Source: Chloroflexota bacterium (GTDB taxonomy: Bacteria > Chloroflexota > Anaerolineae > UBA7937 > B3-Chlor). From it: a stretch of DNA of 40,049 bases. A program made the translations under genes and the position numbers. The stretch lies in contig JAUWLF010000031.1 of the NCBI GenBank assembly GCA_030613785.1, positions 1 to 40,049 on the forward strand. Reading direction: 5' to 3'. Under the pieces are notes generated by a model, which was given only the letters and a program-made list of their open reading frames with translations, did no database searches and was not told the DNA's origin. Of this stretch, positions 18,055-25,372 are shown one piece after another (the stretch's first letter is position 1; every line of letters begins with the position of its first letter).

Positions 18055-19224
18055 ATGTCACACATCTACGCAGTTCTGGGGGCTGGCCGTCAAGGCACGG
18101 CTGCTGCCTACGACATGGTCCGGTGGGGCGACGCGCGTCGCGTCCTCTTAGCGGACCGTGAGCTCGACATCGCCCGAAGGTCCGCGGAGCGGGTGAACAG
18201 CCTGATGGGCGAGACCGTCGCTGAGGCTATTCAGGTGGACGTCACGAACCTGGACGCAGTTGAGGGGCTGCTGGCTGGTGTGGATGCCTTTCTCAGTGCC
18301 GTGCCTTACTTCTACAACCTGCCCCTCACTGAGGTTGCGATTCGGGCCAAGGCCCATATGTGTGACCTCGGTGGGCACACGGGCATCGCTCGTCAACAGC
18401 ATGACCTCGATGACGAAGCGCGCGCCGCGGGCATCAGCATCATCCCCAACTGCGGCCAGGTGCCGGGTATGGGAACTGCGCTGATGGTCTATGCGATGGA
18501 GTTGTTGGACGAGGCCGTGGACGGCTACATGTGGGACGGAGGGATTCCCCAGAAGCCGAGGCCGCCGTTCAACTATCTGCTTACCTTCCACATCGCTGGG
18601 CTAACCAACGAATATGCTGAGCCGGCGATCTTTCTCCGTGACTGGAAGGTAACGGAGGTGGACACCATGACAGAGCTGGAGACGGTGGAGTTTCCGGAGC
18701 CCATCGGCACGCTTGAGGCGTTTGTCGCCGGCGGGGGCACCGACACGATGCCGTGGACCTTCGAGGGTGGGGTGCGGACTTTGCAGAACAAGACACTCCG
18801 CCATCCAGGGCACTTCGCCCAACTACGGGCCTTCTATGACCTAGGGCTGTGGGACCTGCAGCCCGTTCGGGCAGGTGGCGCAGAGGTGGTGCCCCGTGAC
18901 GTCTTCCAAACCCTGTTTGAGCCGAAAGTCACCTTCCCAGAGGACGAAGACATGGTCATCGTGCGGGTCAAGGCTGTTGGAAAGAAGGACGGCCGAGAGG
19001 CAGAGGGTGTAGTCGAGGTCATCGACTACTTCGACCAGGGGACCGGTTTCACGGCCATGGAGCGCTGCACTGGCTGGAGCGCAGCCATCGTTGCGGAGAT
19101 GATGGTTCGAGGCGAGACCCCTCGTGGAGCTGGGGGCGTGGAGACCCGGGTCCCAGCGGGGCTTTTCGTGGATGAGCTTCGTCGACGCGGGATCGGCGTG
19201 GTTGAGAAAGTCACCCAGCAGTAA
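18055..19224 (+). CDS. Saccharopine dehydrogenase / lysine 6-dehydrogenase-like oxidoreductase
   Basis: A 389-residue protein with an N-terminal Rossmann fold (VLGAGRQGTAAAYD, glycines 9, 11 and 14) and the saccharopine dehydrogenase catalytic domain: CDLGGHTGIARQQ, IPNCGQVPGMG, FEGGVRTLQNKTLRHPGH. The wording resembles lysine 6-dehydrogenases, which oxidise an omega-amino group of a diamino acid. In this setting an ornithine- or guanidino-related substrate is conceivable. AAGGAG lies five bases before the ATG at 18055; the open frame back to 18013 (GTG) has no such site. The gene starts 44 bp after the amidinotransferase stop, so they are probably one operon. Confidence 0.83.
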   Translation: MSHIYAVLGAGRQGTAAAYDMVRWGDARRVLLADRELDIARRSAERVNSLMGETVAEAIQVDVTNLDAVEGLLAGVDAFLSAVPYFYNLPLTEVAIRAKAHMCDLGGHTGIARQQHDLDDEARAAGISIIPNCGQVPGMGTALMVYAMELLDEAVDGYMWDGGIPQKPRPPFNYLLTFHIAGLTNEYAEPAIFLRDWKVTEVDTMTELETVEFPEPIGTLEAFVAGGGTDTMPWTFEGGVRTLQNKTLRHPGHFAQLRAFYDLGLWDLQPVRAGGAEVVPRDVFQTLFEPKVTFPEDEDMVIVRVKAVGKKDGREAEGVVEVIDYFDQGTGFTAMERCTGWSAAIVAEMMVRGETPRGAGGVETRVPAGLFVDELRRRGIGVVEKVTQQ

Positions 19225-19263
19225 GGACCACAGGCTAGACACCGGATGAGAATCCGTTAGGCC

Positions 19264-19315
19264 GGGAGCCGCCAGGTGCAGGTCGTTGCCACCCCCTCTC
19301 GACGCAACGGCTCCC
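19264..19315. terminator. Inverted repeat between convergent genes
   Basis: Arms GGGAGCCG (19264-19271) and CGGCTCCC (19308-19315) are perfect, with a nested CGTTGC/GCAACG pair inside. It lies exactly between the 3' ends of the + strand dehydrogenase and the - strand metallo-hydrolase. It could stop transcription from both sides, but there is no clear T-run. Confidence 0.4.
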
Positions 19316-19318
19316 TTG

Positions 19319-20218
19319 TCAGGCGAGACCAGTCCGGATACAGCCCTTCTCCGTCTTCTCGACAAGTCCTCGCCGCTCGAGCCGATCAAGGTGCTTCTCA
19401 AGCATCTTCCCGTCCCAGTGGCGCAGCAACTCCGGGGCGAAGGGATACTCCGCGTAGATCAGTGGGGCCTCGACCATGTCCTCCAGCCGTCGCTCCTGGG
19501 AGAGGAAATCGAGTATGCGAGCGTCCCGCTGAGCGATGACGCCTTGGTAGGCCTCGAACCGCTCTTCGATGTCGTGTGTGATGACGCCCTCGTGGGAGGA
19601 TACGACCGTTTGGGGTCTGAGATCCCTCACCCGAGTGATGGAGGCCTCGAATTGATCGATATCCGAATCGGGATGGCCGTACCAGGGCCCGAAGGGGGAA
19701 AGGTCCATGTCAAAGGAGAACACAAGATCCAGATTGGGTTCCAGGAAGCAGTAGGAGTCGCTGGTGTGACCAGGGCAGTGGAGAGCAATCAGTTCCACAG
19801 AGCCGAAGTCGAACCGATGCCCCTCGTCGTAGTGGCCGGTGGGGAGGGCATCTCTGAAGCCTGTGGCCTCCCTGACGTACTCTCGCCATACACGGGCCAG
19901 GGCCTTGGACTCCGTGAAACGCTCTGAGACCAGGTCTATCCTCCCCGTGTAGTGGAAGCTCTGGCGTGGAGCCAGCAAAGGGAGGCCGTCGAAGAGCCAG
20001 TTCCCGGGGATGTGGTCGGGATGGGCATGGGAGTTGATGACCAAATCGGGCGGGTACCGCTGTTTGAGCCGCTGAAGGCGCTCGATGCCGCACCCCGTAT
20101 CAATGAGGGCGGTTACCTCGTCGAGGATGAGGATAGAGTGGGAGAATGGGAACTGTCCGCGCTTCTCTCCCTCCACGAGGAAGATGTGGGGGGCGATTTC
20201 GGTGAGGATGGTGTCCAC
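19319..20218 (-). CDS. Metallo-beta-lactamase fold hydrolase
   Basis: A protein of about 299 residues. The zinc motif HAHPDH (in INSHAHPDHIPGN) is intact, followed by HCPGHTSDSYCF and the aspartate-bearing LVFSFDMDLSPFG, then SSHEG. These are the ordered metal ligands of the superfamily. The C-terminal 70 residues (LRHWDGKMLEKHLDRLERRGLVEK) look like the helical tail seen in glyoxalase-II/LACTB2-type proteins. The GTG at 20218 begins one base after the phoU stop, so the gene is coupled to phoU; a TTG at 20236 would overlap phoU. The substrate is not known. Confidence 0.85.
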   Translation of the reverse strand: MDTILTEIAPHIFLVEGEKRGQFPFSHSILILDEVTALIDTGCGIERLQRLKQRYPPDLVINSHAHPDHIPGNWLFDGLPLLAPRQSFHYTGRIDLVSERFTESKALARVWREYVREATGFRDALPTGHYDEGHRFDFGSVELIALHCPGHTSDSYCFLEPNLDLVFSFDMDLSPFGPWYGHPDSDIDQFEASITRVRDLRPQTVVSSHEGVITHDIEERFEAYQGVIAQRDARILDFLSQERRLEDMVEAPLIYAEYPFAPELLRHWDGKMLEKHLDRLERRGLVEKTEKGCIRTGLA

Positions 20219-20219
20219 G

Positions 20220-20912
20220 CTACGAGAGGGCCTCAAGACCCAAGTCCTCGCCCTCTTCTACATCCATCTCGGCGATCTCCCCCGTGACAGTGAAGACCAC
20301 CCGCTCGCAGATGTTGACCACCCTATCGGCGGCTCGTTCCAGGTTGTGGGCCACCCACAACAGATAAGTGGCACGGTCAGTAGTGCTGGGGTCGGCTGCG
20401 ATGACTGTGAGTAGTTCCCTGTAGACACGGTTGTGGAGGCCATCCATCTCTTCGTCCTCGTCGGGAATGGCATGGGCCAGGGAAGCGTCTTCCAGCGCGT
20501 AGGCCTCCAGCGCCCGGTGGAGCATGTCGTTCGCCAAGTCCGCCATACGCGGGATGTGGGTAAAAGGATCGAGCAAGGGTTGAGCGCCCATCATCAGCGT
20601 GACCTTAGCGATGCCCTTGGCGTAGTCGGCTATCCGCTCCAACTCCGTGGCGATTAACACCGCGGTGAAGATCTTGCGTAGGTCACTGGCCAAGGGCTGC
20701 TGCGTGGCGATGAGGGTGAGGGCATCGGCTTCGATGGCGAAGCGGTTGGCGTTGATTTCGCCGTCGGCGTCGATCAGACGGCGGGCGGCCTCGTGATCTG
20801 TGTGTTTGAGGGTTGCCACCGAGTGAGCAATAGCATTCTCGACCATTCTTCCGAGAGCCAGGACCTCATCCTTGAGATCGTGTAGTTCCCGGTCAAAGGT
20901 CTTGCGTACCAT
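20220..20912 (-). CDS. phoU: PhoU-like phosphate transport system regulator
   Basis: A 230-residue, all-helical PhoU protein with two repeats of the PhoU domain. It begins MVRKTFDRELHDLKDEV and has the conserved E/DxxxD-type metal sites in ELERIADYAKGIAKV and NLERAADRVVNICERV. PhoU normally restrains the PstSCAB transporter and the PhoR sensor; neither is in this window, so it may act at a distance. GAGGAG lies seven bases before the ATG at 20912. A 15-residue extension upstream to 20957 is less likely. Its own promoter is visible at 21010-21038. Confidence 0.9.
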   Translation of the reverse strand: MVRKTFDRELHDLKDEVLALGRMVENAIAHSVATLKHTDHEAARRLIDADGEINANRFAIEADALTLIATQQPLASDLRKIFTAVLIATELERIADYAKGIAKVTLMMGAQPLLDPFTHIPRMADLANDMLHRALEAYALEDASLAHAIPDEDEEMDGLHNRVYRELLTVIAADPSTTDRATYLLWVAHNLERAADRVVNICERVVFTVTGEIAEMDVEEGEDLGLEALS

Positions 20913-21009
20913 ACTGGTTCTCCTCTCGCTCCTGGTCAAGGGACCATGCATCTTCACAGGTCCTCTGTCAGGTACTCGGGGCAGGGATGACTCCAGTCAG
21001 CGCAGCGGT

Positions 21010-21038
21010 AGTATAGTGTAGAAGGGCAATGATGTCAA
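21010..21038 (-). promoter_or_regulatory. Sigma70-type promoter of phoU
   Basis: On the - strand, TTGACA (21038-21033), a 17-base spacer and TATACT (21015-21010) give a near-consensus promoter about 100 bp upstream of phoU. It diverges from the iclR promoter, with 26 bases between the two -35 boxes. Confidence 0.75.
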
Positions 21039-21064
21039 CGCCGAGATCGATGGCGGAAGTCAAC

Positions 21065-21094
21065 TTGACATTCAAGACTCTGGTGTCATATAAT
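21065..21094 (+). promoter_or_regulatory. Sigma70 consensus promoter of the IclR gene
   Basis: TTGACA (21065-21070), an 18-base spacer and TATAAT (21089-21094) are both perfect hexamers. An inverted repeat TGTC-N9-GACA (21084-21100) covers the -10 box and could be an operator for the regulator it drives (inference). Confidence 0.8.
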
Positions 21095-21125
21095 GAGACA
21101 ATTGGAAATCTAGAGGAGGTGTTTG

Positions 21126-21896
21126 TTGACCATGCCTGTGCAGTCGGTTGATAGAGCGGTGGCCATACTGGATGCCCTCACAACAGCCGAGGGCTATCTC
21201 GGTGTGACCCAGTTGAGCAACCAGCTTGATCTCCACAAAAGCACCGTCCATCGTCTCCTGGTGTCGTTGAAGCAGGGAGGATTGGTGGAACGGGACCCGC
21301 GAAGCCGGAAGTATCGGTTGGGTATTCGCTTGGTCGAACTGGGTTACGCAGTGCTGAATAGTCGTGGACTACCGCAAGTTGCGCTCCCCTATTTGCACTA
21401 CTTGGCTGATGCGTTGGAGGAGATCACCTATCTGGCGGTGCAAAAAGGGGATAGGGTACTCAATATCCTGCAAGTACCCGCTCCTCACCTGGTGCAGTCG
21501 GTGAGTTGGCTGGCGGGAGGCTCCCTCCACTCGACCTCCGCTGGGAAGGTCTTCCTTGCACACGTGCCGGAGAACGAACTGGAGTCATACCTGGAGAAGG
21601 GGTTGGTGCCTAGCACCGACAACACCATCACGGATGTCTCCGAACTGCGGGCCGAGCTGGAACGAGTACGTGAGAAGGGCTTCGCCGCGAACTGGGAAGA
21701 GAGTCGGGAAGGCATCAATGCTGTGGCGGTACCGATCAAGAAGCCCGACGGGACGGTGATTGCGGCCGTCGGTGTGTTGGGGCCCACGTATCGCTTCACG
21801 CGGGAGAAGGCTGTGAAAGCCCCCACGATGATGGTCGGGGTGGCTAGAGAGATAGCCAAGAGGCTGGAACCGCAGTCGTTTGACATCTTTGCATAG
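21126..21896 (+). CDS. IclR family transcriptional regulator
   Basis: About 256 residues with a winged helix-turn-helix at about 5-70 (SVDRAVAILDAL, GVTQLSNQLDLHKSTVHRLL, LVERDPRSRKYRLG) and an IclR effector-binding domain after it (SAGKVFLAH, GFAANWEESREGINAVAVPI). AGGAGG at 21113-21118 best serves the TTG at 21126; the ATG at 21132 would lie 13 bases away and the TTG at 21123 only 4. The gene is a single unit: a perfect promoter upstream, an intrinsic terminator downstream. IclR proteins usually control nearby catabolic operons, so the methyltransferase/HgcAB-like unit or the 0-19 kb island are candidate targets. Confidence 0.9.
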   Translation: MTMPVQSVDRAVAILDALTTAEGYLGVTQLSNQLDLHKSTVHRLLVSLKQGGLVERDPRSRKYRLGIRLVELGYAVLNSRGLPQVALPYLHYLADALEEITYLAVQKGDRVLNILQVPAPHLVQSVSWLAGGSLHSTSAGKVFLAHVPENELESYLEKGLVPSTDNTITDVSELRAELERVREKGFAANWEESREGINAVAVPIKKPDGTVIAAVGVLGPTYRFTREKAVKAPTMMVGVAREIAKRLEPQSFDIFA

Positions 21897-22061
21897 TTGC
21901 GCCCAGGATTTGAAGTAGCCATCAGCGTGCCCTCAGCTCACGTGGGTCTCATCCTGAGCGGCTGGGGCATGCGGTGAAGCAGCGTGTCGAAGGGTGTAGT
22001 CCAGCCGAACGGCAGGACCTGAGATTGCGCGAGAACTCAGGCGCAGGCTGAGACTTGGTCA

Positions 22062-22092
22062 GGCGGGGAGGGCTTTGCCCTTCCCGCCTTTT
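22062..22092 (+). terminator. Intrinsic terminator after the IclR gene
   Basis: A 12-bp stem GGCGGGGAGGGC / GCCCTTCCCGCC (one G-U pair) with a three-base loop is followed by TTTT. It isolates iclR from the downstream operon. The rest of 21897-22267 holds only a 7-bp inverted repeat (CACACTG...CAGTGTG) and no B12-box-like riboswitch that I can recognise. Confidence 0.85.
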
Positions 22093-22267
22093 GATTTGAT
22101 GAACCTTCAGAACCCATCCTGGTAGTTACCTCTTGCCACACTGTGGCCTGAACGCCGCAGTGTGAGGAATGCGACCCACCGAGGTACGGCGTGAACACCC
22201 TAGAGTGCGTCCTTGAAATGGGGCCGAAGGTTGGCACGTCGGAGCGAGAGTATCACAGGGCATTCCA

Positions 22268-22936
22268 GTGAGCACATACGTCTTGATGAGGATACTCGAG
22301 TCCGCCCCCAGCAGGTATGACCAGGGCCTGCGCATTCTCACGCTGGGCAGGCTGGACCAGGTCTATGATCGGTTGGCGTCCCATGTGGAGCAGGGGCAGA
22401 GGGTCCTTGATCTGGGCTGTGGAACTGGCGCCTTGACGCTGAGGGCTGCACACCGAGGTGCAAGAGTGAAGGGCATTGATGTCAACGCCCAGATGCTCGA
22501 GATCGCAGGAGCGCGGTCTGAGGAAGCGAAACTCGCTGAAAGGGTAGAGCTGTGTGAAATGGGCGTTGCCGAGATCGAGAACGAAGCGGCGGAAAGCTAC
22601 GACGTGGTGATGAGCGGTCTCTGCTTCTCTGAATTGAGCGAGGACGAACTGGGTTGCGCTTTGAAGGAAGTCAGAAGGATACTGAAGCCAAGGGGCATCC
22701 TGCTCGTGGCCGATGAAGTGAGACCTGGCAGCGTCTGGAAGAGGGTGCTGGCTGCTTTGGTGAGGCTCCCTCTCGTCCTCCTGGCCTACGTGATCACACA
22801 GACTACCACGCGTCCCGTGACTGATCTACCGCAAAGGGTGGAGAACGCCGGTTTGCGGGTGGAGTCGGTGAGGCTGAGCAACACGGCGACTTTGATGGAG
22901 TTGGTGGCTAGCAAGCCACGAGCGGAAGGAGTATGA
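22268..22936 (+). CDS. Class I SAM methyltransferase paired with the HgcAB-like protein (CpaM-like)
   Basis: A 222-residue SAM-dependent methyltransferase. Motif I is VLDLGCGTGALTL, then an acidic residue in VKGIDVNAQML, SYDVVMSGLCFSEL as motif IV, and ILKPRGILLVADEV. The C-terminal part holds a hydrophobic segment (VLAALVRLPLVLLAYVI) that may touch the membrane. The start is GTG at 22268, giving MSTYVLMRILESAPSRYDQG. Its stop overlaps the next start as ATGA, so it is coupled to the corrinoid/ferredoxin fusion. I recall that methyltransferases next to such fusions have been named CpaM (corrinoid protein-associated methyltransferase); this should be confirmed. A role in moving a methyl group to or from the corrinoid is inference. 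Confidence 0.85.
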   Translation: MSTYVLMRILESAPSRYDQGLRILTLGRLDQVYDRLASHVEQGQRVLDLGCGTGALTLRAAHRGARVKGIDVNAQMLEIAGARSEEAKLAERVELCEMGVAEIENEAAESYDVVMSGLCFSELSEDELGCALKEVRRILKPRGILLVADEVRPGSVWKRVLAALVRLPLVLLAYVITQTTTRPVTDLPQRVENAGLRVESVRLSNTATLMELVASKPRAEGV

Positions 22937-24075
22937 GTCTGCTCAACTACGTCGTGGTGAGCATTGTGGCTACGATTCTGAGGTTCTTTCCCTGGCCCTG
23001 CAAGACGGGTTTGTACGACATAGGGCAGCCTGACAGGGATTCACCCGTGCTTGTCACGTGCAACTATCGTCTAACCGTGGCCAGGGTGCAGAAGGCTCTG
23101 CAGGGCCTGAATGCATATCTTCTCGTTGCCAACAGCAGGGGCATCAACGTGTGGTGCGCTGCAACAGGTGGACTCTTCACCAATCACGATGTCATCTCCG
23201 TTCTGAAGACCAGCGGGATTGAGGAGCGAGTGGACCACCGGCAGGTGATAGTGCCCCAGTTAGCAGCCACAGGTGTCGAGGCCAAGGTGGTGGAGAGGAA
23301 GACAGGATGGAAGTTGATCTGGGGGCCGGTCTATGCTGACGATATCACCGCTTTCCTGGAGGGAAAGCTCGAGAAAACCAGGGGGATGCGGGTGGTCAGG
23401 TTTCCCTGGACCCAGCGTCTGGAGACGGCCATCGCCTGGGCCTTTCCCATCTCCCTCGTCTCGGCTCTGGTGATGATACCCTTGTGGCGCGAAGCTATCC
23501 TACCTCTCGTACTCCTGGTGTGGGGATTGTCCCTATTGATCTTCCTGGCCTTTCCGCTCTATAGCCGGTGGCTTGCGTCGGAGGGGAGAAGAATCGGCTT
23601 CACCCTCTTCGACTTTGGGAGGGGCGGATTCCAGGTGATCGTGTGGGGTGCCATAATGTTCGGTCTGGTCGCTCATGCCGCGTTGGTGGGTGATCTTAGC
23701 TGGGGATTCGTCGCACGCTGGGGAGTTGCCTCGCTCGGCGTCGTTCTGATGCTAAGCCTGGATTTGATGGGCAGCACGCCTGTCTACAAGAGCGGTTTGC
23801 ATGAAGATCGCTTGCTACGGGTGGTTCTGGATCAAGACAAGTGCAGAGGCGTGGGCTACTGTGAGGACGTTTGTCCCCGAGATTGCTACCACGTGGACAG
23901 GGATCGGCACACGGCAACGATGCCCAGAGCGGAGAGGTGCGTGCAGTGCGGGGCGTGCATCGTTCAGTGCCCCTTCGACGCCCTGCACTTTCGCAGTCCC
24001 AAGGGCGAGGTCATTCCTCCGGAGACGATCAGGAAGTTCAAGTTGAATCTGATGGGCAAACGCCTGGTAAGATAG
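22933..24075 (+). CDS. HgcAB-like fusion: corrinoid-binding membrane protein fused to 2[4Fe-4S]-type ferredoxin
   Basis: A 380-residue protein. Residues 25-150 match the HgcA corrinoid domain (SPVLVTCNY, GINVWCA, VIVPQLAATGV, WGPVYADDI). Cys75 in the cap helix is the expected cobalt ligand, but the motif reads NVWCAATGG, not NVWCAAGKG. Four membrane segments lie at about 165-184, 188-208, 232-252 and 258-278, ending in the HgcA-type DLMGSTP; residues 4-20 are also hydrophobic. Residues 295-350 are an HgcB-like ferredoxin. Cluster II is canonical (Cys336, 339, 342, 346). Cluster I has Cys304, 310 and 314 with Val307 where the second cysteine is expected, plus Cys318. The tail (ETIRKFKLNLMGKRLVR) has no cysteine pair, unlike HgcB. 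Mercury methylation is therefore doubtful; another corrinoid methyl transfer is likely. Confidence 0.88.
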   Translation: MSLLNYVVVSIVATILRFFPWPCKTGLYDIGQPDRDSPVLVTCNYRLTVARVQKALQGLNAYLLVANSRGINVWCAATGGLFTNHDVISVLKTSGIEERVDHRQVIVPQLAATGVEAKVVERKTGWKLIWGPVYADDITAFLEGKLEKTRGMRVVRFPWTQRLETAIAWAFPISLVSALVMIPLWREAILPLVLLVWGLSLLIFLAFPLYSRWLASEGRRIGFTLFDFGRGGFQVIVWGAIMFGLVAHAALVGDLSWGFVARWGVASLGVVLMLSLDLMGSTPVYKSGLHEDRLLRVVLDQDKCRGVGYCEDVCPRDCYHVDRDRHTATMPRAERCVQCGACIVQCPFDALHFRSPKGEVIPPETIRKFKLNLMGKRLVR

Positions 24076-24084
24076 GAGGTTGGA

Positions 24085-25173
24085 GTGTACAAAGCAGCCG
24101 TGATGGTGGCGCCGCAGCAGCCGTTGGAGATACGCGATTACCCAGCACCGGCCATGGAGCCAGGGGCCATCTTGCTGGAGACGATCTACAGTGAGGTATG
24201 TGGTACGGACGTCCATCTGCATCACGGACGCCTGGCAGGGGTGCCCTATCCCATCATTCCGGGCCACGTCAGCGTGGGGCACATAGCCCAGATCGCAGGG
24301 GAGGTAAAGGATGTGGAGGGCCAGGCTCTGCGCGAGGGAGACGTGGTCACTTTTCTGGATGTGCATGAGACCTGTGGGCGGTGCTGGTTCTGCCTCGTGG
24401 CCAAGGCGGCCACCCGCTGTCCCAGCCGTCGGGTCTATGGCATCACGTATTCCGCCGAAGAGGGGCTGCTGGGTGGCTGGAGTGAGGCCATCTACCTCAA
24501 ACCGGGCGTGAAGGTGATCAGGCTGCCTGAGGAGGTGACGCCGGAGAGATACATCGCCGCGGGCTGCGGCCTTCCCACCGCTACTCATGCGCTGGAGCGG
24601 GCGGAGGTCCAGTTGGGGGACAGTGTAGCTGTGCAGGGTTGCGGACCGATAGGCTTGAACGCGGCCATCCTCGCTCAACTGTCGGGCGCTACACAGATCA
24701 TCGTTCTCGGGGCGCCAGAGACGCGGCTCCAAATGGCTTCCGCGGTGGGTGCGGATCACGTAATAGACATTGAAGCATACGGACCTGAGGAACGTGTGGC
24801 GCGCGTGCAGGAGCTGACCGGAGGGCGGGGCGCTGACGTCACCATTGAGGCCACAGGCAACCCCTCGGCCATTTCTGAGGGAATGCGCATGACCCGCGAC
24901 AACGGGCGATACGTGGTCGTGGGCCAGTACACCGATGCGGGCGAGGTGGAGATCAATCCTCATTGGGACATCAACCGCAAGCATCTGGAGATACGGGGTT
25001 GCTGGGGCAGCGATTTCAGTCACTTCTATCGCGGCCTCAAGGTGTTGGCCAAACATGGCGAGAGGTTCCCCTACGAGGGGTTGATCACGCGCAAATTCGG
25101 GCTGGACGAGATAGACGAGGCACTGGCTGCCGTGGAGGAGCTTCGGGTGGTGAAGGCGGTCGTGCAGCCATGA
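24085..25173 (+). CDS. Zinc-dependent alcohol dehydrogenase (MDR superfamily)
   Basis: A 362-residue medium-chain dehydrogenase. The catalytic zinc site shows Cys39 in EVCGTDVHLHHG and His61 in PGHVSVGHI, where the usual GHE reads GHV. The structural zinc site is intact (CGRCWFC...C, four cysteines). The Rossmann motif appears as VQGCGPIGLNAAI, and GGRGADVTIEATGN is the typical substrate/cofactor region. The GTG start has AGGAGG five bases upstream and lies nine bases after the HgcAB-like stop, so it belongs to the same operon. This suggests that an alcohol, aldehyde or other C-OH compound is handled together with the methyl-transfer step (inference). Confidence 0.9.
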   Translation: MYKAAVMVAPQQPLEIRDYPAPAMEPGAILLETIYSEVCGTDVHLHHGRLAGVPYPIIPGHVSVGHIAQIAGEVKDVEGQALREGDVVTFLDVHETCGRCWFCLVAKAATRCPSRRVYGITYSAEEGLLGGWSEAIYLKPGVKVIRLPEEVTPERYIAAGCGLPTATHALERAEVQLGDSVAVQGCGPIGLNAAILAQLSGATQIIVLGAPETRLQMASAVGADHVIDIEAYGPEERVARVQELTGGRGADVTIEATGNPSAISEGMRMTRDNGRYVVVGQYTDAGEVEINPHWDINRKHLEIRGCWGSDFSHFYRGLKVLAKHGERFPYEGLITRKFGLDEIDEALAAVEELRVVKAVVQP

Positions 25174-25192
25174 GTCTCCGGCGGCAGATAGG

Positions 25193-25221
25193 CTAGGGGC
25201 GGGTTTGAAACCCGCCCCTAG
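25193..25221. repeat. Perfect 14-bp palindrome between convergent genes
   Basis: Arms CTAGGGGCGGGTTT and AAACCCGCCCCTAG flank a single G. It lies 20 bp after the alcohol dehydrogenase stop and covers the stop codon of the - strand small ORF. There is no T-run on either side. It looks like an interspersed palindromic repeat that may also serve as a bidirectional terminator. Confidence 0.75.
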
Positions 25222-25337
25222 CTCCTGACAAGGACCAGGATTAGGGCCAGGATGACCATGACCACGATGAGCGCCAGCACGCAGCACGCGCCGGAGATGA
25301 GCAACTCTGCGATGCCGATAGAACTCAGAACCCCCAT
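25218..25337 (-). CDS. 39-residue single-span membrane peptide
   Basis: Read on the - strand from ATG at 25337 to TAG at 25220-25218, this gives a 39-residue protein. It begins MGVLSSIGIAELLISGACC, continues with a run of about 18 hydrophobic residues (VLALIVVMVILALILVLV), and ends RS. The N-terminal half contains a Glu and a Cys-Cys pair. The whole is one long membrane helix with a short basic tail. GGAGAAAGGGG lies upstream of the ATG. It follows the alpha/beta hydrolase stop by 35 bp on the same strand, so it is the last gene of that operon. Its stop codon falls inside the palindrome at 25193-25221. No family is recognised; it could be a small membrane regulator or a toxin-like peptide. 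Confidence 0.6.
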   Translation of the reverse strand: MGVLSSIGIAELLISGACCVLALIVVMVILALILVLVRS

Positions 25338-25372
25338 TCAGTTCCCCTTTCTCCACGGAGTAGCCTTGTCGT

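Noticed and set aside
22100..22267. Cobalamin riboswitch before the corrinoid operon
   Set aside because: No B12-box-like conserved core could be recognised, only a 7-bp inverted repeat.
22933..24075. Bona fide mercury methylation genes hgcA and hgcB
   Set aside because: Fused into one protein, cap helix altered, one cluster cysteine and the C-terminal cysteine pair missing.
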